Positions 17,644 to 26,147 are shown, counted from the stretch's first letter. The stretch: DNA of 64,000 bases from Bhargavaea cecembensis (GCF_000826125.2 NZ_LN651373.1:1465202-1529201), one strand, 5' to 3'. Numbers and translations are program-made. Notes: generated by a model from the letters alone, not told the origin.

Positions 17644-18316
17644 CCGAGTCATCTCCTTCCAGCGGCAGCGATTTGGTTTCCGCCGCATCTAATTCCTTTC
17701 TTTCCTTACCCGTCAAAACATCGGCATAGTCCAGTTCGAACCGGAGAGTCTCCAGGTCGGTCGCGAGTGCCCGCTTCACGTCTTTCCGGATTTCCTCGTT
17801 CAGGTCCCCGAGGGTCTCCCGTGTCTGTTGGAGGGCGACCTTCATCTCCTCGTCCTTCGTCGGCTGGTTGGCCAGCAGAGCGTATTTCGAAGAGAGCTCA
17901 ACGGCGGAGTCGAGATGGGCATAGAAGAACTTTTCCACGTTGTAGAATTTCTTCGGGTTTTGCCGGACAATGCCGATGATGCGCTTCGAGAGCTTGTTCA
18001 GCTCATTCAGCTGGCGGAATGCCTGGACGGACCGGATGTTGCCGTAATGTGCATTCAATTGCCGGAGCTTGGACTTCGCCTCGCCCAGCTGGTGTTCAAT
18101 ATGTTTAAATTCGGATCGGGTCATGCCGAGCCGTTTGACCTCGGAAGTCGTCTGCACCTGGCGGACCGTGAAGTCACCTGCCAGGTAAATGGCGATGAGC
18201 AGGCCGGTCGCCGGCACAAATCCCATCCCTGCTCCGAGAAGAAAATAGAGCCATGACCCAAAACTGACCGGCAGCATGATCGCCTGCCTCGTCAGGAATT
18301 GCTGAAAGTAATTCAT
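17618..18316 (-). CDS. XpaC-like protein (5-bromo-4-chloroindolyl phosphate hydrolysis family)
   Basis: 232 residues. Two hydrophobic segments near the N-terminus (QAIMLPVSFGSWLYFLLG and GLLIAIYLAG) precede a soluble helical domain with conserved KHIEHQLGEAKSKLRQLN. This is the XpaC family, usually encoded directly upstream of a TelA-family gene, as here. The name comes from a screen phenotype; the true function is not known. AGGAGGT is 7 nt before the ATG. Confidence 0.85.
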   Translation of the reverse strand: MNYFQQFLTRQAIMLPVSFGSWLYFLLGAGMGFVPATGLLIAIYLAGDFTVRQVQTTSEVKRLGMTRSEFKHIEHQLGEAKSKLRQLNAHYGNIRSVQAFRQLNELNKLSKRIIGIVRQNPKKFYNVEKFFYAHLDSAVELSSKYALLANQPTKDEEMKVALQQTRETLGDLNEEIRKDVKRALATDLETLRFELDYADVLTGKERKELDAAETKSLPLEGDDSDDRKQIGS

Positions 18317-18489
18317 CAGCCGGACCTCCTGTCGGAATCTTACTATAGCTACGTTGCGGACGGGGAAAAGGTTTCACCGTCCGTGTCTCCGTCCGTTCGT
18401 TCATGCCTCCATTATATCGCATACCCGGCCCGCGGGCACACGAACCGCATGCCGTTTCGAGCATTGTATGTGGAGGCGGCGGCCGAATC

Positions 18490-18498
18490 TGCTAGAAT
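18490..18498 (+). promoter_or_regulatory. Extended -10 promoter candidate
   Basis: TGCTAGAAT is an extended -10 box about 40 nt before the DUF1033 gene; no good -35 is seen at 16-18 nt. The rest of the 220-nt gap to xpaC shows nothing else I can support. Confidence 0.4.
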
Positions 18499-18536
18499 GG
18501 GGGCTATACAAAGGTTTAAAAAAGAGGTTGAGCAGA

Positions 18537-18833
18537 ATGTATGAGATCATTTACATGAGAGCAGACTATGAACCATGGTGGCAGTTTGACGGCTGGGAAG
18601 AAGAGATCGTTGAGCGCTGGTCTTTCGCCGAGGCGGACCAGGCGATCGAGAAGCTCGAAGACGTGCTCTGCGGGATGAGGGGCGAGCATGCCAACGAGGC
18701 GGAGCGGGACGGCCGCTTCTGGGCGTTCTGGTCGAAGAAGGAAGTATGCTTCTGCGAACACTGCGATGAAGATCTACAATTGTATCACGGCGTGATCACG
18801 ATGAAAGACGGTCAACCGTCCCCGTTTTCGTGA
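18537..18833 (+). CDS. DUF1033 family protein
   Basis: 98 residues, rich in Trp and acidic residues: it begins MYEIIYMRADYEPWWQFDGW, continues with FAEADQAIEKLEDVL and includes FWSKKEVCFCEHCDEDLQLYHG with a C-x-C-x2-C cluster. The opening motif is characteristic of the small Firmicute family DUF1033, whose function is unknown. The start at 18537 follows AAGAGGTTGA. It precedes the cold-shock gene but is separated from it by that gene's own promoter. Confidence 0.85.
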   Translation: MYEIIYMRADYEPWWQFDGWEEEIVERWSFAEADQAIEKLEDVLCGMRGEHANEAERDGRFWAFWSKKEVCFCEHCDEDLQLYHGVITMKDGQPSPFS

Positions 18834-18859
18834 AAATGAAAAATGTTCTGTAATTTCGA

Positions 18860-18887
18860 TTGACAACGGACTGAAAGATGTTATACT
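18860..18887 (+). promoter_or_regulatory. Sigma-A promoter of the cold-shock gene
   Basis: A perfect TTGACA (18860-18865), a 16-nt spacer and TATACT (18882-18887). Transcription from near 18894 would give a leader of about 140 nt, typical for csp genes. Confidence 0.8.
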
Positions 18888-18920
18888 TGTGTTTAATTGA
18901 ACAGGCGGACCAAACACGGA

Positions 18921-18983
18921 TTCACATATTATAAAAAGTGATCGGGGTCTTTGCGGTACTTTTTATAATATGTGAATTTTTTT
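18921..18983 (+). promoter_or_regulatory. 19-bp perfect hairpin plus T-run in the csp leader
   Basis: TTCACATATTATAAAAAGT (18921-18939) pairs without mismatch with 18958-18976 across an 18-nt loop, followed by seven T residues (18977-18983). It lies inside the leader, between promoter and start codon, so it looks like an attenuator or a temperature-sensitive RNA element. A cloverleaf or known aptamer fold is not apparent. Confidence 0.8.
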
Positions 18984-19035
18984 GTTCAGCAAAAGGGTTC
19001 CATATTAATTTTTACTTTTATTTGGGGGTATCATC

Positions 19036-19236
19036 ATGAAACAAGGTACAGTAAAATGGTTCAACGCTGAAAAAGGCTTCGGTTTCATCGAAGTCGAAGG
19101 TGAAGACGACGTATTCGTCCACTTCTCCGCAATCCAGGGCGAAGGCTTCAAGACGCTCGACGAAGGCCAGCAGGTCGAGTTCGAAGTTGTCGACGGCAAC
19201 CGCGGACCGCAGGCTGCAAACGTCGTCAAACTGTAA
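19036..19236 (+). CDS. Cold-shock protein (CspA/CspB family)
   Basis: 66 residues, the standard size. Both RNA-binding motifs are present: KGFGFI (RNP1) and DVFVHFS (RNP2), plus the usual [16 protein letters not shown] start. It binds single-stranded RNA as an RNA chaperone. It has its own strong promoter, a long structured leader (hairpin at 18921-18983) and a strong terminator. The ribosome binding site is TTGGGGGT. Several csp paralogues are usual in this group, so a specific letter is not assigned. Confidence 0.97.
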   Translation: MKQGTVKWFNAEKGFGFIEVEGEDDVFVHFSAIQGEGFKTLDEGQQVEFEVVDGNRGPQAANVVKL

Positions 19237-19249
19237 TAGCCGACGATCC

Positions 19250-19284
19250 AAAGGGGCATCCGGATAATCCGGATGCCCCTTTTT
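19250..19284. terminator. Terminator after the cold-shock gene
   Basis: AAAGGGGCATCCGGA (19250-19264) is followed at once by its 15-nt complement ending in TTTT (19268-19282). It can serve the convergent lipoprotein gene too. Confidence 0.9.
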
Positions 19285-19293
19285 CCGTCCCCT

Positions 19294-20082
19294 TTAAATG
19301 CCTGTCGCCGATTCGAGGATGGAGGTGACGATGAACGGCTCTTCACCCTCTTCCTCCATGACCGATTCCCGTTTGACTTCACCGAATCCGGGCACAATCC
19401 AGGAGCGGTTCGTGAAGTCCGCCGTTTTTTCTTCGATCAGGATGGCCCCGTCGAACGTGCGGAAAGGCGTCTCCACCGTTTCATCATTGCCGAGGACCGT
19501 CCAGCCTTCGAATTCGGCGCCTTTCTCCGCAGGAAGGGCAAGGTAGGTGTTCATCGGTTCCATGGCGACCAGTTCTTCTTTGGACGGCAGCGGCTCATCT
19601 TCTTCGAGCGGCTTGCCGAGGACCTGTTCGATCTTGTCTTCACTGATCCGGTAGGCTTTGCGCAGTGTCACGCCGCCGTTGTCTTCGTCCAGGACGACAT
19701 ACTCGCCGTCCGACAGGCGGACCGAGATGTCGAGCTCGGCGAATTCATTACCCTCTCCCTTGAAATGAAGCTCTGCGCCTTCAGGAGGGAACAGGGAAGA
19801 TGTTTCTTCCGCTGCGTCTTTGCTTTCGTCTGAACCGTCTTCTCCGGCAGGGTCGGCTTCTTCGGCGTCTGTGTCTTCACTGCCGGTTTGCTCCGTTGCC
19901 TCGTCTGTTATCGTGTCTTCAGACGGTTCCGTCTCCGGTGCGTTCTCTTCGGCCGGGGCTGCGGTCACATCATCCGTGTCGGCCGGGTCCGTGCCATCCG
20001 ACGTTTCGCCGCTGCCGCCGGTGTTGCATCCGGCAAGCAGGAGAGCGAGGGACGCGGAGGCGGCCCATTTCCATTTTCTCAT
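19294..20082 (-). CDS. Acidic lipoprotein of unknown function
   Basis: 262 residues. A lipoprotein signal (MRKWKWAASASLALLLAGC, lipidated Cys at residue 19) is followed by a very acidic linker rich in Thr, Asp, Glu and Ala to about residue 95, then a soluble domain of about 165 residues with no motif I can name (ELDISVRLSDGEYVVLDEDN; NRSWIVPGFGEVKRE). The acidic linker looks like a tether through the cell wall. AAGGAG is about 10 nt upstream of the ATG. It is divergent from the DUF1232 gene. No function is proposed. Confidence 0.8.
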   Translation of the reverse strand: MRKWKWAASASLALLLAGCNTGGSGETSDGTDPADTDDVTAAPAEENAPETEPSEDTITDEATEQTGSEDTDAEEADPAGEDGSDESKDAAEETSSLFPPEGAELHFKGEGNEFAELDISVRLSDGEYVVLDEDNGGVTLRKAYRISEDKIEQVLGKPLEEDEPLPSKEELVAMEPMNTYLALPAEKGAEFEGWTVLGNDETVETPFRTFDGAILIEEKTADFTNRSWIVPGFGEVKRESVMEEEGEEPFIVTSILESATGI

Positions 20083-20208
20083 CTGTCATCTCTCCTTTTG
20101 TTGTGGGGTCTTTGATGCCCTCTTCTCTTAATAGGTCGTGTACCATTGCGCGGACGTTTCAAAACGTGCCCGGAATGGTAAAAAAGAATCAGAAGGGACG
20201 TGCAGCGC

Positions 20209-20688
20209 GTGAAACAAGAACTGAAAGAGCCGCTCCCGACTCCCGCGGAGCAGGAAGGGTTCTATAAACAGCTGCGAAGCCGGATCGCCCGCTGGCTCGG
20301 GCAGAAGCCGGGAAAGCGGGGCAGGGTCGCAGATGTCGTCCTGTTTGCACCCGACCTGTTCCATCTTCTCATGAAATCATTGACAGATGGAAGGATCGAC
20401 CGGAAAAGCCGTCTCCTCGTCGCGAGCGGGATCCTTTATTTCATCTCGCCGATCGATTTGCTGCCGGAAGGGCTGCTCGGCCCCGGCGGCTATCTCGACG
20501 ATGTGGCGGTTGCGTCGTTCATCATCACGACGCTCATCGGCAGTGCCGGGGAAGATGTGATGGAAGAGCACTGGACGGGGAACACCCGCCTGCTGCGAAC
20601 GCTCGGAACGATCAGCGACCGGGGAGGGAAACTGATCCGGAAGCTGCCCGCAGGGGTGCTGGCGCGCCGCTATCTGAAGAAGCATTGA
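20209..20688 (+). CDS. DUF1232 (YkvA-type) membrane-associated protein
   Basis: About 159 residues. The C-terminal half has the DUF1232 signature: SRLLVASGILYFISPIDLLPE followed by GYLDDVAVASFIITTLI, a hydrophobic hairpin with the conserved SPIDLLPE and LDD motifs. The family is small, membrane-associated and of unknown role. Start choice is uncertain: the GTG at 20209 lies 11 nt after AAGGG, while an upstream in-frame GTG at 20200 is only 2 nt from it. Confidence 0.8.
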   Translation: MKQELKEPLPTPAEQEGFYKQLRSRIARWLGQKPGKRGRVADVVLFAPDLFHLLMKSLTDGRIDRKSRLLVASGILYFISPIDLLPEGLLGPGGYLDDVAVASFIITTLIGSAGEDVMEEHWTGNTRLLRTLGTISDRGGKLIRKLPAGVLARRYLKKH

Positions 20689-20690
20689 AA

Positions 20691-20720
20691 AAAGGGGAGA
20701 CGGATGTCCGTCTCCCCTTT
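20691..20720. terminator. Bidirectional terminator, DUF1232 gene / ABC-F gene
   Basis: AAAGGGGAGACGG (20691-20703) pairs with CCGTCTCCCCTTT (20708-20720) over a four-base loop, between two convergent genes. Confidence 0.88.
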
Positions 20721-20728
20721 GATCATCC

Positions 20729-22336
20729 TCAGTTGGCGACGCTTTGGGCATCGCGCCATTCGAGGTATTCGTCGTAGCCGAGCTGTTTGTCCAGAATGGT
20801 CCCGTCATCCATGATCTCGATCACGCGGTTGGCGATCGTCTGGATGAACTGGTGGTCATGAGAAGTGAAGATCATCGCGCCCTTGAATGCGATCAGGCCG
20901 TTGTTCAGCGCCTGGATCGATTCGAGGTCGAGGTGGTTCGTCGGCTCGTCGAGAAGAAGGACGTTGGCATTCGTCAGCATCATCTTCGACAGCATGCAGC
21001 GGACTTTCTCGCCTCCGGAAAGAACGGACGGCTTCTTCTTCACTTCCTCGCCGGAGAAGAGCATCCGGCCGAGGAAGCCGCGGAGGAAGGTTTCCGTCTG
21101 GTCTTCCGGAGAGTACTGGCGGAGCCAGTCGACGAGTGTCGGCTCGCTTCCGGAGAAGTACTCGGAACTGTCCTGCGGGAAGTAGGCTTGGGAAGTCGTG
21201 ACGCCCCATTTGTACGAGCCCGATTCCGGCTCTTTTTCGCCTGCAAGGACGTCGAGGAGTGCCGACTTGGCGAGCGGGTTGCCGATCAGGATGATCTTGT
21301 CTTCCTTGTTCATCGTGAAGCTGATGTTGTCGGCGAATGTGTGGCCTTCCTCCTTGATCGTCAGGTCCTTCACCTGAAGGACATCGTTGCCGATTTCCCG
21401 GCCGATCTGGAAGTTGACGTACGGATAGCGGCGGGAAGACGGACGGATGTCGTCCAGCTCGATCTTCTCGAGCGTCTTTTTCCGCGAAGTTGCCTGCTTG
21501 GATTTCGAGGCGTTGGCGCTGAAGCGGGCGATGAACGCCTGCAGCTCCTTGACCTTTTCCTCTTTTTTCTTGTTCTGCTCGGATGCCATCTTGGCCGCGA
21601 GCTGGCTCGATTCATACCAGAAGTCGTAGTTGCCGACGTACAGCTGGATCTTGCTGAAGTCGAGGTCCGCGATATGCGTGCACACCTTGTTCAGGAAGTG
21701 CCGGTCATGGGATACGACGATGACGGTGTTCTCAAAGTTGATGAGGAACTCCTCGAGCCACCGGATGGCTTTCAGGTCGAGGTGGTTGGTCGGCTCATCC
21801 AGCAGCAGGACGTCGGGCTTCCCGAACAGGGCCTGTGCAAGCAGAACCTTCACCTTGTCGGAACCTGTGAGATCTTTCATCTTCGTGTGCATCATCGATT
21901 CCGGGATGCCGAGGCCCTGAAGGAGGATCGACGCATCCGTCTCCGCCTCCCAGCCGTTCATTTCCGCGAATTCGCCTTCCAGTTCGGCGGCGCGCATGCC
22001 GTCCTCGTCCGAGAAGTCTTCTTTCATGTAGATCGAATTCTTCTCATTCATGACTTCAAACAGGCGTTTGTGGCCCATGATGACGGTCTCGAGGACTTCG
22101 TTTTCCTCGTATTCATAGTGGTTCTGCTTCAGGACGGCGAGACGCTCGTCGGCCCCCATCGAGACATTTCCTGTCTGCGGCTCGAGTTCGCCGGAGAGAA
22201 TCTTGAGGAAGGTGGACTTGCCCGCGCCGTTCGCACCGATCAGGCCGTAGCAGTTGCCCGGCGTGAACTTTATGTTGACGTCTTCGAACAGCTTGCGGTC
22301 ACCGAAGCGAAGACTGACGTTGCTAACTTGAATCAT
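20729..22336 (-). CDS. ABC-F family ATP-binding protein (YkpA/YbiT-like)
   Basis: 535 residues with two ABC domains, no membrane segments, and a charged inter-domain linker, as in ribosome-associated ABC-F translation factors. Domain 1 has Walker A GANGAGKST (about residue 35), LTGSDKVKVLLAQALF in the signature position and Walker B VLLLDEPTNHLD. Domain 2 has signature LSGGEKVR and Walker B VLLLDEPTNHLD, but its Walker A reads GNPLAKSA (about residue 354), lacking the usual GxxGxGK[ST]. The size and opening MIQVSNVSLRFGDRKLFEDV fit the YkpA/YbiT subgroup. The ATG follows AGGAGGAGAACTC. Confidence 0.9.
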   Translation of the reverse strand: MIQVSNVSLRFGDRKLFEDVNIKFTPGNCYGLIGANGAGKSTFLKILSGELEPQTGNVSMGADERLAVLKQNHYEYEENEVLETVIMGHKRLFEVMNEKNSIYMKEDFSDEDGMRAAELEGEFAEMNGWEAETDASILLQGLGIPESMMHTKMKDLTGSDKVKVLLAQALFGKPDVLLLDEPTNHLDLKAIRWLEEFLINFENTVIVVSHDRHFLNKVCTHIADLDFSKIQLYVGNYDFWYESSQLAAKMASEQNKKKEEKVKELQAFIARFSANASKSKQATSRKKTLEKIELDDIRPSSRRYPYVNFQIGREIGNDVLQVKDLTIKEEGHTFADNISFTMNKEDKIILIGNPLAKSALLDVLAGEKEPESGSYKWGVTTSQAYFPQDSSEYFSGSEPTLVDWLRQYSPEDQTETFLRGFLGRMLFSGEEVKKKPSVLSGGEKVRCMLSKMMLTNANVLLLDEPTNHLDLESIQALNNGLIAFKGAMIFTSHDHQFIQTIANRVIEIMDDGTILDKQLGYDEYLEWRDAQSVAN

Positions 22337-22442
22337 GAGTTCTCCTCCTTGTACACAATGCTCCGATTATAACATAAAGCGCCCCCGGACCAAAACACGG
22401 CGGGGACGCGAAAAAGACAATGGGGCCGGGACAGCCGGAAAA

Positions 22443-22694
22443 TCAGGAAACTCCGAGGTTCCGTACACTGCGCCGGTTGCGGTAATGCTCAATCGTGCCG
22501 AGCTCTCCGTTGACGAGTTCTTCCATGACGGCATAATGGCGCCGCTCCGGAAGCGGACCGTACTCACCGCCCCTTGAAGAGAACAGGAAGTAGTAGTCCC
22601 CGATTCTCCTGAACAGGAAGACCGTCTCCGGAAAGTCATCAAATATGGCCTTCACCTGATACTTGCGCGTGTAGGACCACTGCATCAGCTTCAA
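22443..22694 (-). CDS. Small uncharacterised protein, 83 residues
   Basis: Begins MKLMQWSYTRKYQVKAIFDD and includes FLFRRIGDYYFLFSSRGGEYGP. It is basic at the C-terminus (RNRRSVRNLGVS), soluble and without a known motif. The start is TTG at 22694, supported by AAGGTGATC, almost the full anti-SD complement, just upstream. Codon use looks like that of neighbours, and the gap between the ABC-F gene and msrA would otherwise be nearly 500 nt. I do not recognise the family. Confidence 0.65.
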   Translation of the reverse strand: MKLMQWSYTRKYQVKAIFDDFPETVFLFRRIGDYYFLFSSRGGEYGPLPERRHYAVMEELVNGELGTIEHYRNRRSVRNLGVS

Positions 22695-22834
22695 TGGGAT
22701 CACCTTCCTGTTATATATTACCTGCAACAGGGGAAGAACGCAAGTTCGTACAGGCTGATCCGGGCATATGCACGGAGGCAAGCACGGCAAAAAGATGTCC
22801 GGTCGAGAAGAAACACCTGCCGTGACGGATGCCG

Positions 22835-23368
22835 TCAGTTTTTCCAGTGGTCCTGGATGAATTCATCGCGGCCGGAAATTGCGCGATCTTGTTCATAATG
22901 GTCCGGTTCTTTGAGATAATAGTCCTGGTGGTAGTCTTCGGCAGGATAAAAGACCGATGCCGGGAGGATTTCCGTCACGATCGGTTTCTGGAACCGGCCG
23001 CTCGCTTCGAGTGCTTCCCGGGAGCGGAGTGCTTTGCTTCGCTGGTCGTCCGTCGTCCAGAAGATGGCGGTCCGGTATGAATCGCCGCGGTCCTGGAACT
23101 GTCCGCCGTCGTCCGTCGGGTCGATCTGCTGCCAGTAGACATCAAGCAGCTTCTCATAAGGGAAGACTTCCGGATCGAATTCGATCTCGACCGCTTCGAA
23201 ATGGCCGGTCTTGCCTGATTTCACTTGTTCATAGGTCGGGTTTGCGGCCGTGCCGCCCGTATAGCCGGAAACGAGGCCGTGGATGCCGTCCCACTCTTTG
23301 AACGGCTTCACCATGCACCAGAAGCAGCCTCCGGCAAACACCGCCTTTTCAGTTTTGCTTTCCGCCAT
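22835..23368 (-). CDS. msrA: Peptide methionine-S-sulfoxide reductase MsrA
   Basis: 177 residues. The catalytic motif GGCFWC is at residues 13-18 (nucleophilic Cys15), with [16 protein letters not shown] and HQDYYL all typical of MsrA, including the conserved Tyr and acidic residues that bind the methionine sulfoxide. It reduces the S-epimer of oxidised Met, with thioredoxin as the electron source. No MsrB domain is fused, and no msrB is adjacent. AAGGTGACGG precedes the ATG. Confidence 0.95.
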   Translation of the reverse strand: MAESKTEKAVFAGGCFWCMVKPFKEWDGIHGLVSGYTGGTAANPTYEQVKSGKTGHFEAVEIEFDPEVFPYEKLLDVYWQQIDPTDDGGQFQDRGDSYRTAIFWTTDDQRSKALRSREALEASGRFQKPIVTEILPASVFYPAEDYHQDYYLKEPDHYEQDRAISGRDEFIQDHWKN

Positions 23369-23496
23369 CTGTCCGTCACCTTCTCTTTCATTTCATGCCG
23401 AAATTGTAGCATGCGGCGCGACGGCCGGGCAAGGCGGTGCAACCCCCGGAGCGGCGGGGCCGTCCTATGAACGAATACCAGTCTGGAGGAATCATC

Positions 23497-24477
23497 ATGG
23501 AACAACGACATACACGGACAGGAAGAAAGAGGCGGCGGAGGCTCCGGCCGTTCAGGACGTTGTTCGCCTTCCTTTTTGTCGCCTTCATCGGGATCGGCCT
23601 TTACTCGGTCTGGCAATACAACGAGGGCAAGGAGCTGGCAAAAGGGGAAAAGCCGGACTCCGGGCCTTTCCGCGGAGATCCTGCCGATGCGAGGCAGCCG
23701 TACATCGAGAACTATCTGCTTCTCGGCATCGACGACGACGGGTCGGGCCGTTCCCGTTCCGATTCGATGATGCTGGCTTCCTGGAACCGGCAGTCCGGCG
23801 ATCTGAAGCTCGTTTCGCTCATGCGGGACATCTACGCCGATATCCCGGGCTATAAATCATACAAGCTGAACACCGCGTATTACCTCGGCGGCGTGCAGCT
23901 GGCGAAGGATACGGTCTCCGGCATGTTCGGAGTGCCAATCCATCACTACGCCGTCACCGACTTCGACAATTTCGAGAAGCTGATCGATATCGCCGCGCCG
24001 AACGGCGTCACGATCGACGTTGAAAAGCCGATGTCCGAGAAGATCGGCGTCTCGCTTGAGCAGGGGACACAGAACCTGAACGGCAAGGAGCTTCTCGGCT
24101 ATGCGCGTTTTCGGGCAGACAGCGAAGGAGACTTCGGCCGCGTGGCCCGGCAGCAGAAGGCGCTTGCCGCGCTGAAAGATGAAGTGGTCTCTCCGGCTAC
24201 GCTGCCGCGGCTGCCGAAAATGGCAGGAGCGGCGACCGGCTACGTCGAAACAGATATCGGCGGGACGGAAGGCCTGGGGAAAGTGCTGAGGGCGGCATTG
24301 ACGGGAGGCGTCCACATTGAGCGGATGACCATCCCGGCCGAGGGCACCTATTCGTTCGGCTCTTATCCGCACGCCGGTTCCGTGATCGAAATCGATCTTC
24401 CGGCCAACCGGGAGGCGCTCGGCAAGTTTCTCGGCGTTTCCCTGAATGAACATTCGGCGGCGGCATTCGCCGACTGA
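23497..24477 (+). CDS. LytR-CpsA-Psr (LCP) family protein, TagU-like glycopolymer ligase
   Basis: 326 residues. A strongly basic N-terminus (KRRRRLR) precedes one membrane helix at about 21-39; the rest lies outside the cell. The LCP domain begins LLGIDDDGSGRSRSDSMMLAS, with the conserved Asp and Arg residues, LVSLMRDIYADI, and ends in the LLGYARFRADSEGDFGR region that contacts the lipid pyrophosphate. LCP enzymes attach teichoic acids or other glycopolymers to peptidoglycan. The ATG at 23497 follows TGGAGG. The AI-2E permease gene follows 15 bp later and is probably in the same operon. Confidence 0.92.
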   Translation: MEQRHTRTGRKRRRRLRPFRTLFAFLFVAFIGIGLYSVWQYNEGKELAKGEKPDSGPFRGDPADARQPYIENYLLLGIDDDGSGRSRSDSMMLASWNRQSGDLKLVSLMRDIYADIPGYKSYKLNTAYYLGGVQLAKDTVSGMFGVPIHHYAVTDFDNFEKLIDIAAPNGVTIDVEKPMSEKIGVSLEQGTQNLNGKELLGYARFRADSEGDFGRVARQQKALAALKDEVVSPATLPRLPKMAGAATGYVETDIGGTEGLGKVLRAALTGGVHIERMTIPAEGTYSFGSYPHAGSVIEIDLPANREALGKFLGVSLNEHSAAAFAD

Positions 24478-24492
24478 CCTGGGGGGATCCAA

Positions 24493-25698
24493 TTGAATAG
24501 AGATAACAAAAAAGGGGGCTCACGGGTCATCCGGTTCCTCGGCGGGCGGGTGACCTTGTTCGTTTTGGCCACCGTGCTTCTGGCCGGTCTCGTCATCCTC
24601 GTCTACGACCGGGTGTCCTTCATCTTCACGCCGGTCCGGGTGCTGTTGCAGACGGTCGTGCTTCCAGTTATCCTGGCAATGATCCTCTTTTATCTGCTCC
24701 GGCCCGTGCTCCGGCTGCTGGAGCGTGCAAAGATTCCGAGGGTCTGGGGGATAGCGATCATCTATATCGGGGGGATCGGGCTGATCACGCTGCTCGTCCT
24801 GCTCGTCTTCCCGTTCCTGAAAGCGCAGTTCCACAACCTGGCGGCGGACTTCCCGGAATACTTCCGGACACTCATGCTCAACATCGACCGGTACATGAGC
24901 ACGTCACTGTTTGCCAGCTATTACAATGACCTGAACTTCAGCCTGGCAAAGATGACCGACTCGTTCTTCGATGACATCGCGGGGTTCTTCCAGGACACTG
25001 CCGGCGGAATCGCCTCGGGAATCACGAACTTTATATCGACGCTCACCGGAATCATCCTGTCGGTCGTGACCGTCCCGTTCATCCTGTTTTATCTGCTGAA
25101 GGACGGGGAAAAGCTGCCCGGATTCATCATGAACCTGCTTCCGCCGAGAATGCGGGACGACGCGATGGTAATCACCGCAGATGCGGACCGGCAGCTGAGC
25201 GCCTATATTCTCGGCCAGGTGCTCGTGTCGTTGTGCATCGGCATCATGGTGTCGATCGGCTTTTTGATCATCGGCATGAAATATGCGCTCGTCCTCGGGG
25301 CACTGGCTGCCGTGACGAGTGTTGTCCCGTATCTCGGTCCGGTCATCGCGATCACGCCGGCATTGATCATCGCGCTCGTCACTTCGCCGTTCATGATCCT
25401 GAAGCTCGCAATCGTGTGGACGGTCGTCCAGCTCGTAGAATCGAAGTTTATCTCACCGCAGATTATGGGTAAAACGATGCATATCCATCCGGTCACCATT
25501 ATTTTCGTCCTGCTCACTGCAGGTTCGCTTTTCGGCATCCCGGGCGTCATTCTCGGGATACCGGGATACGCGCTGCTGAAGGTCGTCGCTTCTCATTTGT
25601 TCAAGCTTTTCAAGAAGCGGTACGATGAGCATGAAGACGAGCCGGAGATGCGCTACGGCGAAAACAATCTGCGGCCGGATGAGACAGGGAGAGAGTAA
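24493..25698 (+). CDS. AI-2E family transporter (YtvI/YueF-like permease)
   Basis: 401 residues. Two N-terminal helices, a helix pair with a large external loop (about 105-185), and a C-terminal set of helices including SKFISPQIMGKTMHIHPVT, the most conserved motif of the AI-2E exporter family. Despite the name, most members are uncharacterised permeases or ion antiporters. The start is TTG at 24493, 6 nt after GGGGGG. It is sandwiched tightly between the LCP gene and the Spo0M-like gene (1 nt gap). Confidence 0.88.
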   Translation: MNRDNKKGGSRVIRFLGGRVTLFVLATVLLAGLVILVYDRVSFIFTPVRVLLQTVVLPVILAMILFYLLRPVLRLLERAKIPRVWGIAIIYIGGIGLITLLVLLVFPFLKAQFHNLAADFPEYFRTLMLNIDRYMSTSLFASYYNDLNFSLAKMTDSFFDDIAGFFQDTAGGIASGITNFISTLTGIILSVVTVPFILFYLLKDGEKLPGFIMNLLPPRMRDDAMVITADADRQLSAYILGQVLVSLCIGIMVSIGFLIIGMKYALVLGALAAVTSVVPYLGPVIAITPALIIALVTSPFMILKLAIVWTVVQLVESKFISPQIMGKTMHIHPVTIIFVLLTAGSLFGIPGVILGIPGYALLKVVASHLFKLFKKRYDEHEDEPEMRYGENNLRPDETGRE

Positions 25699-25699
25699 G

Positions 25700-26104
25700 A
25701 TGCTGAAATCTTTTTTATCGAAAATCGGAATTAACAGCCTGCAGGTGGATACGGTCGTCGACAATCAGGTGCTTGAAGAAGGGGAGACGCTCAATGGCAC
25801 CATTTATATCGATGGAGGAGATGCGGACCAGGTGATTGATCACCTGACGCTTGAAGTGCTGATCCGGACCCATGAATATAAGCCCGACAGCGATTTTGAC
25901 ACCGTTGACAGGACCATCACGAAGCAGTCCATCGAATTGCTTGGAGATGTCCGCTCGAAAGAAACGAGGATGATCCCGTTTGAGGTCGTCCCGGACGAGC
26001 GGTGGCAGGTGGATAAAGAAAAATCCAAGCTCATCTTAAAAACGACCGTCCATATTGCCGGCGGGATCGATGGCCATGATGAAGATGAAATCAGTTATGG
26101 CTGA
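25700..26104 (+). CDS. Short Spo0M-like (SpoOM family) protein
   Basis: 134 residues: MLKSFLSKIGINSLQVDTVVDN, then GETLNGTIYIDGGDADQ and TIYIDGG-type beta strands ending with PFEVVPDERWQ. This is the N-terminal arrestin-like domain of Spo0M, a protein that modulates sporulation and cell-division processes in Bacillus. Bacillus Spo0M is about 258 residues, so this one covers only the first half. The stop is followed within 12 nt by a terminator, so the short form is not an obvious frameshift. It starts 1 nt after the AI-2E gene. Confidence 0.8.
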   Translation: MLKSFLSKIGINSLQVDTVVDNQVLEEGETLNGTIYIDGGDADQVIDHLTLEVLIRTHEYKPDSDFDTVDRTITKQSIELLGDVRSKETRMIPFEVVPDERWQVDKEKSKLILKTTVHIAGGIDGHDEDEISYG

Positions 26105-26115
26105 TTGGACAGAAG

Positions 26116-26147
26116 AAGCGCATCCGATTTTCCGGGTGCGCTTTTTG
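26116..26147 (+). terminator. Terminator after the LCP / AI-2E / Spo0M operon
   Basis: AAGCGCATCCG (26116-26126) pairs with CGGGTGCGCTT (one G.U) and is followed by TTTTG. Confidence 0.8.
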
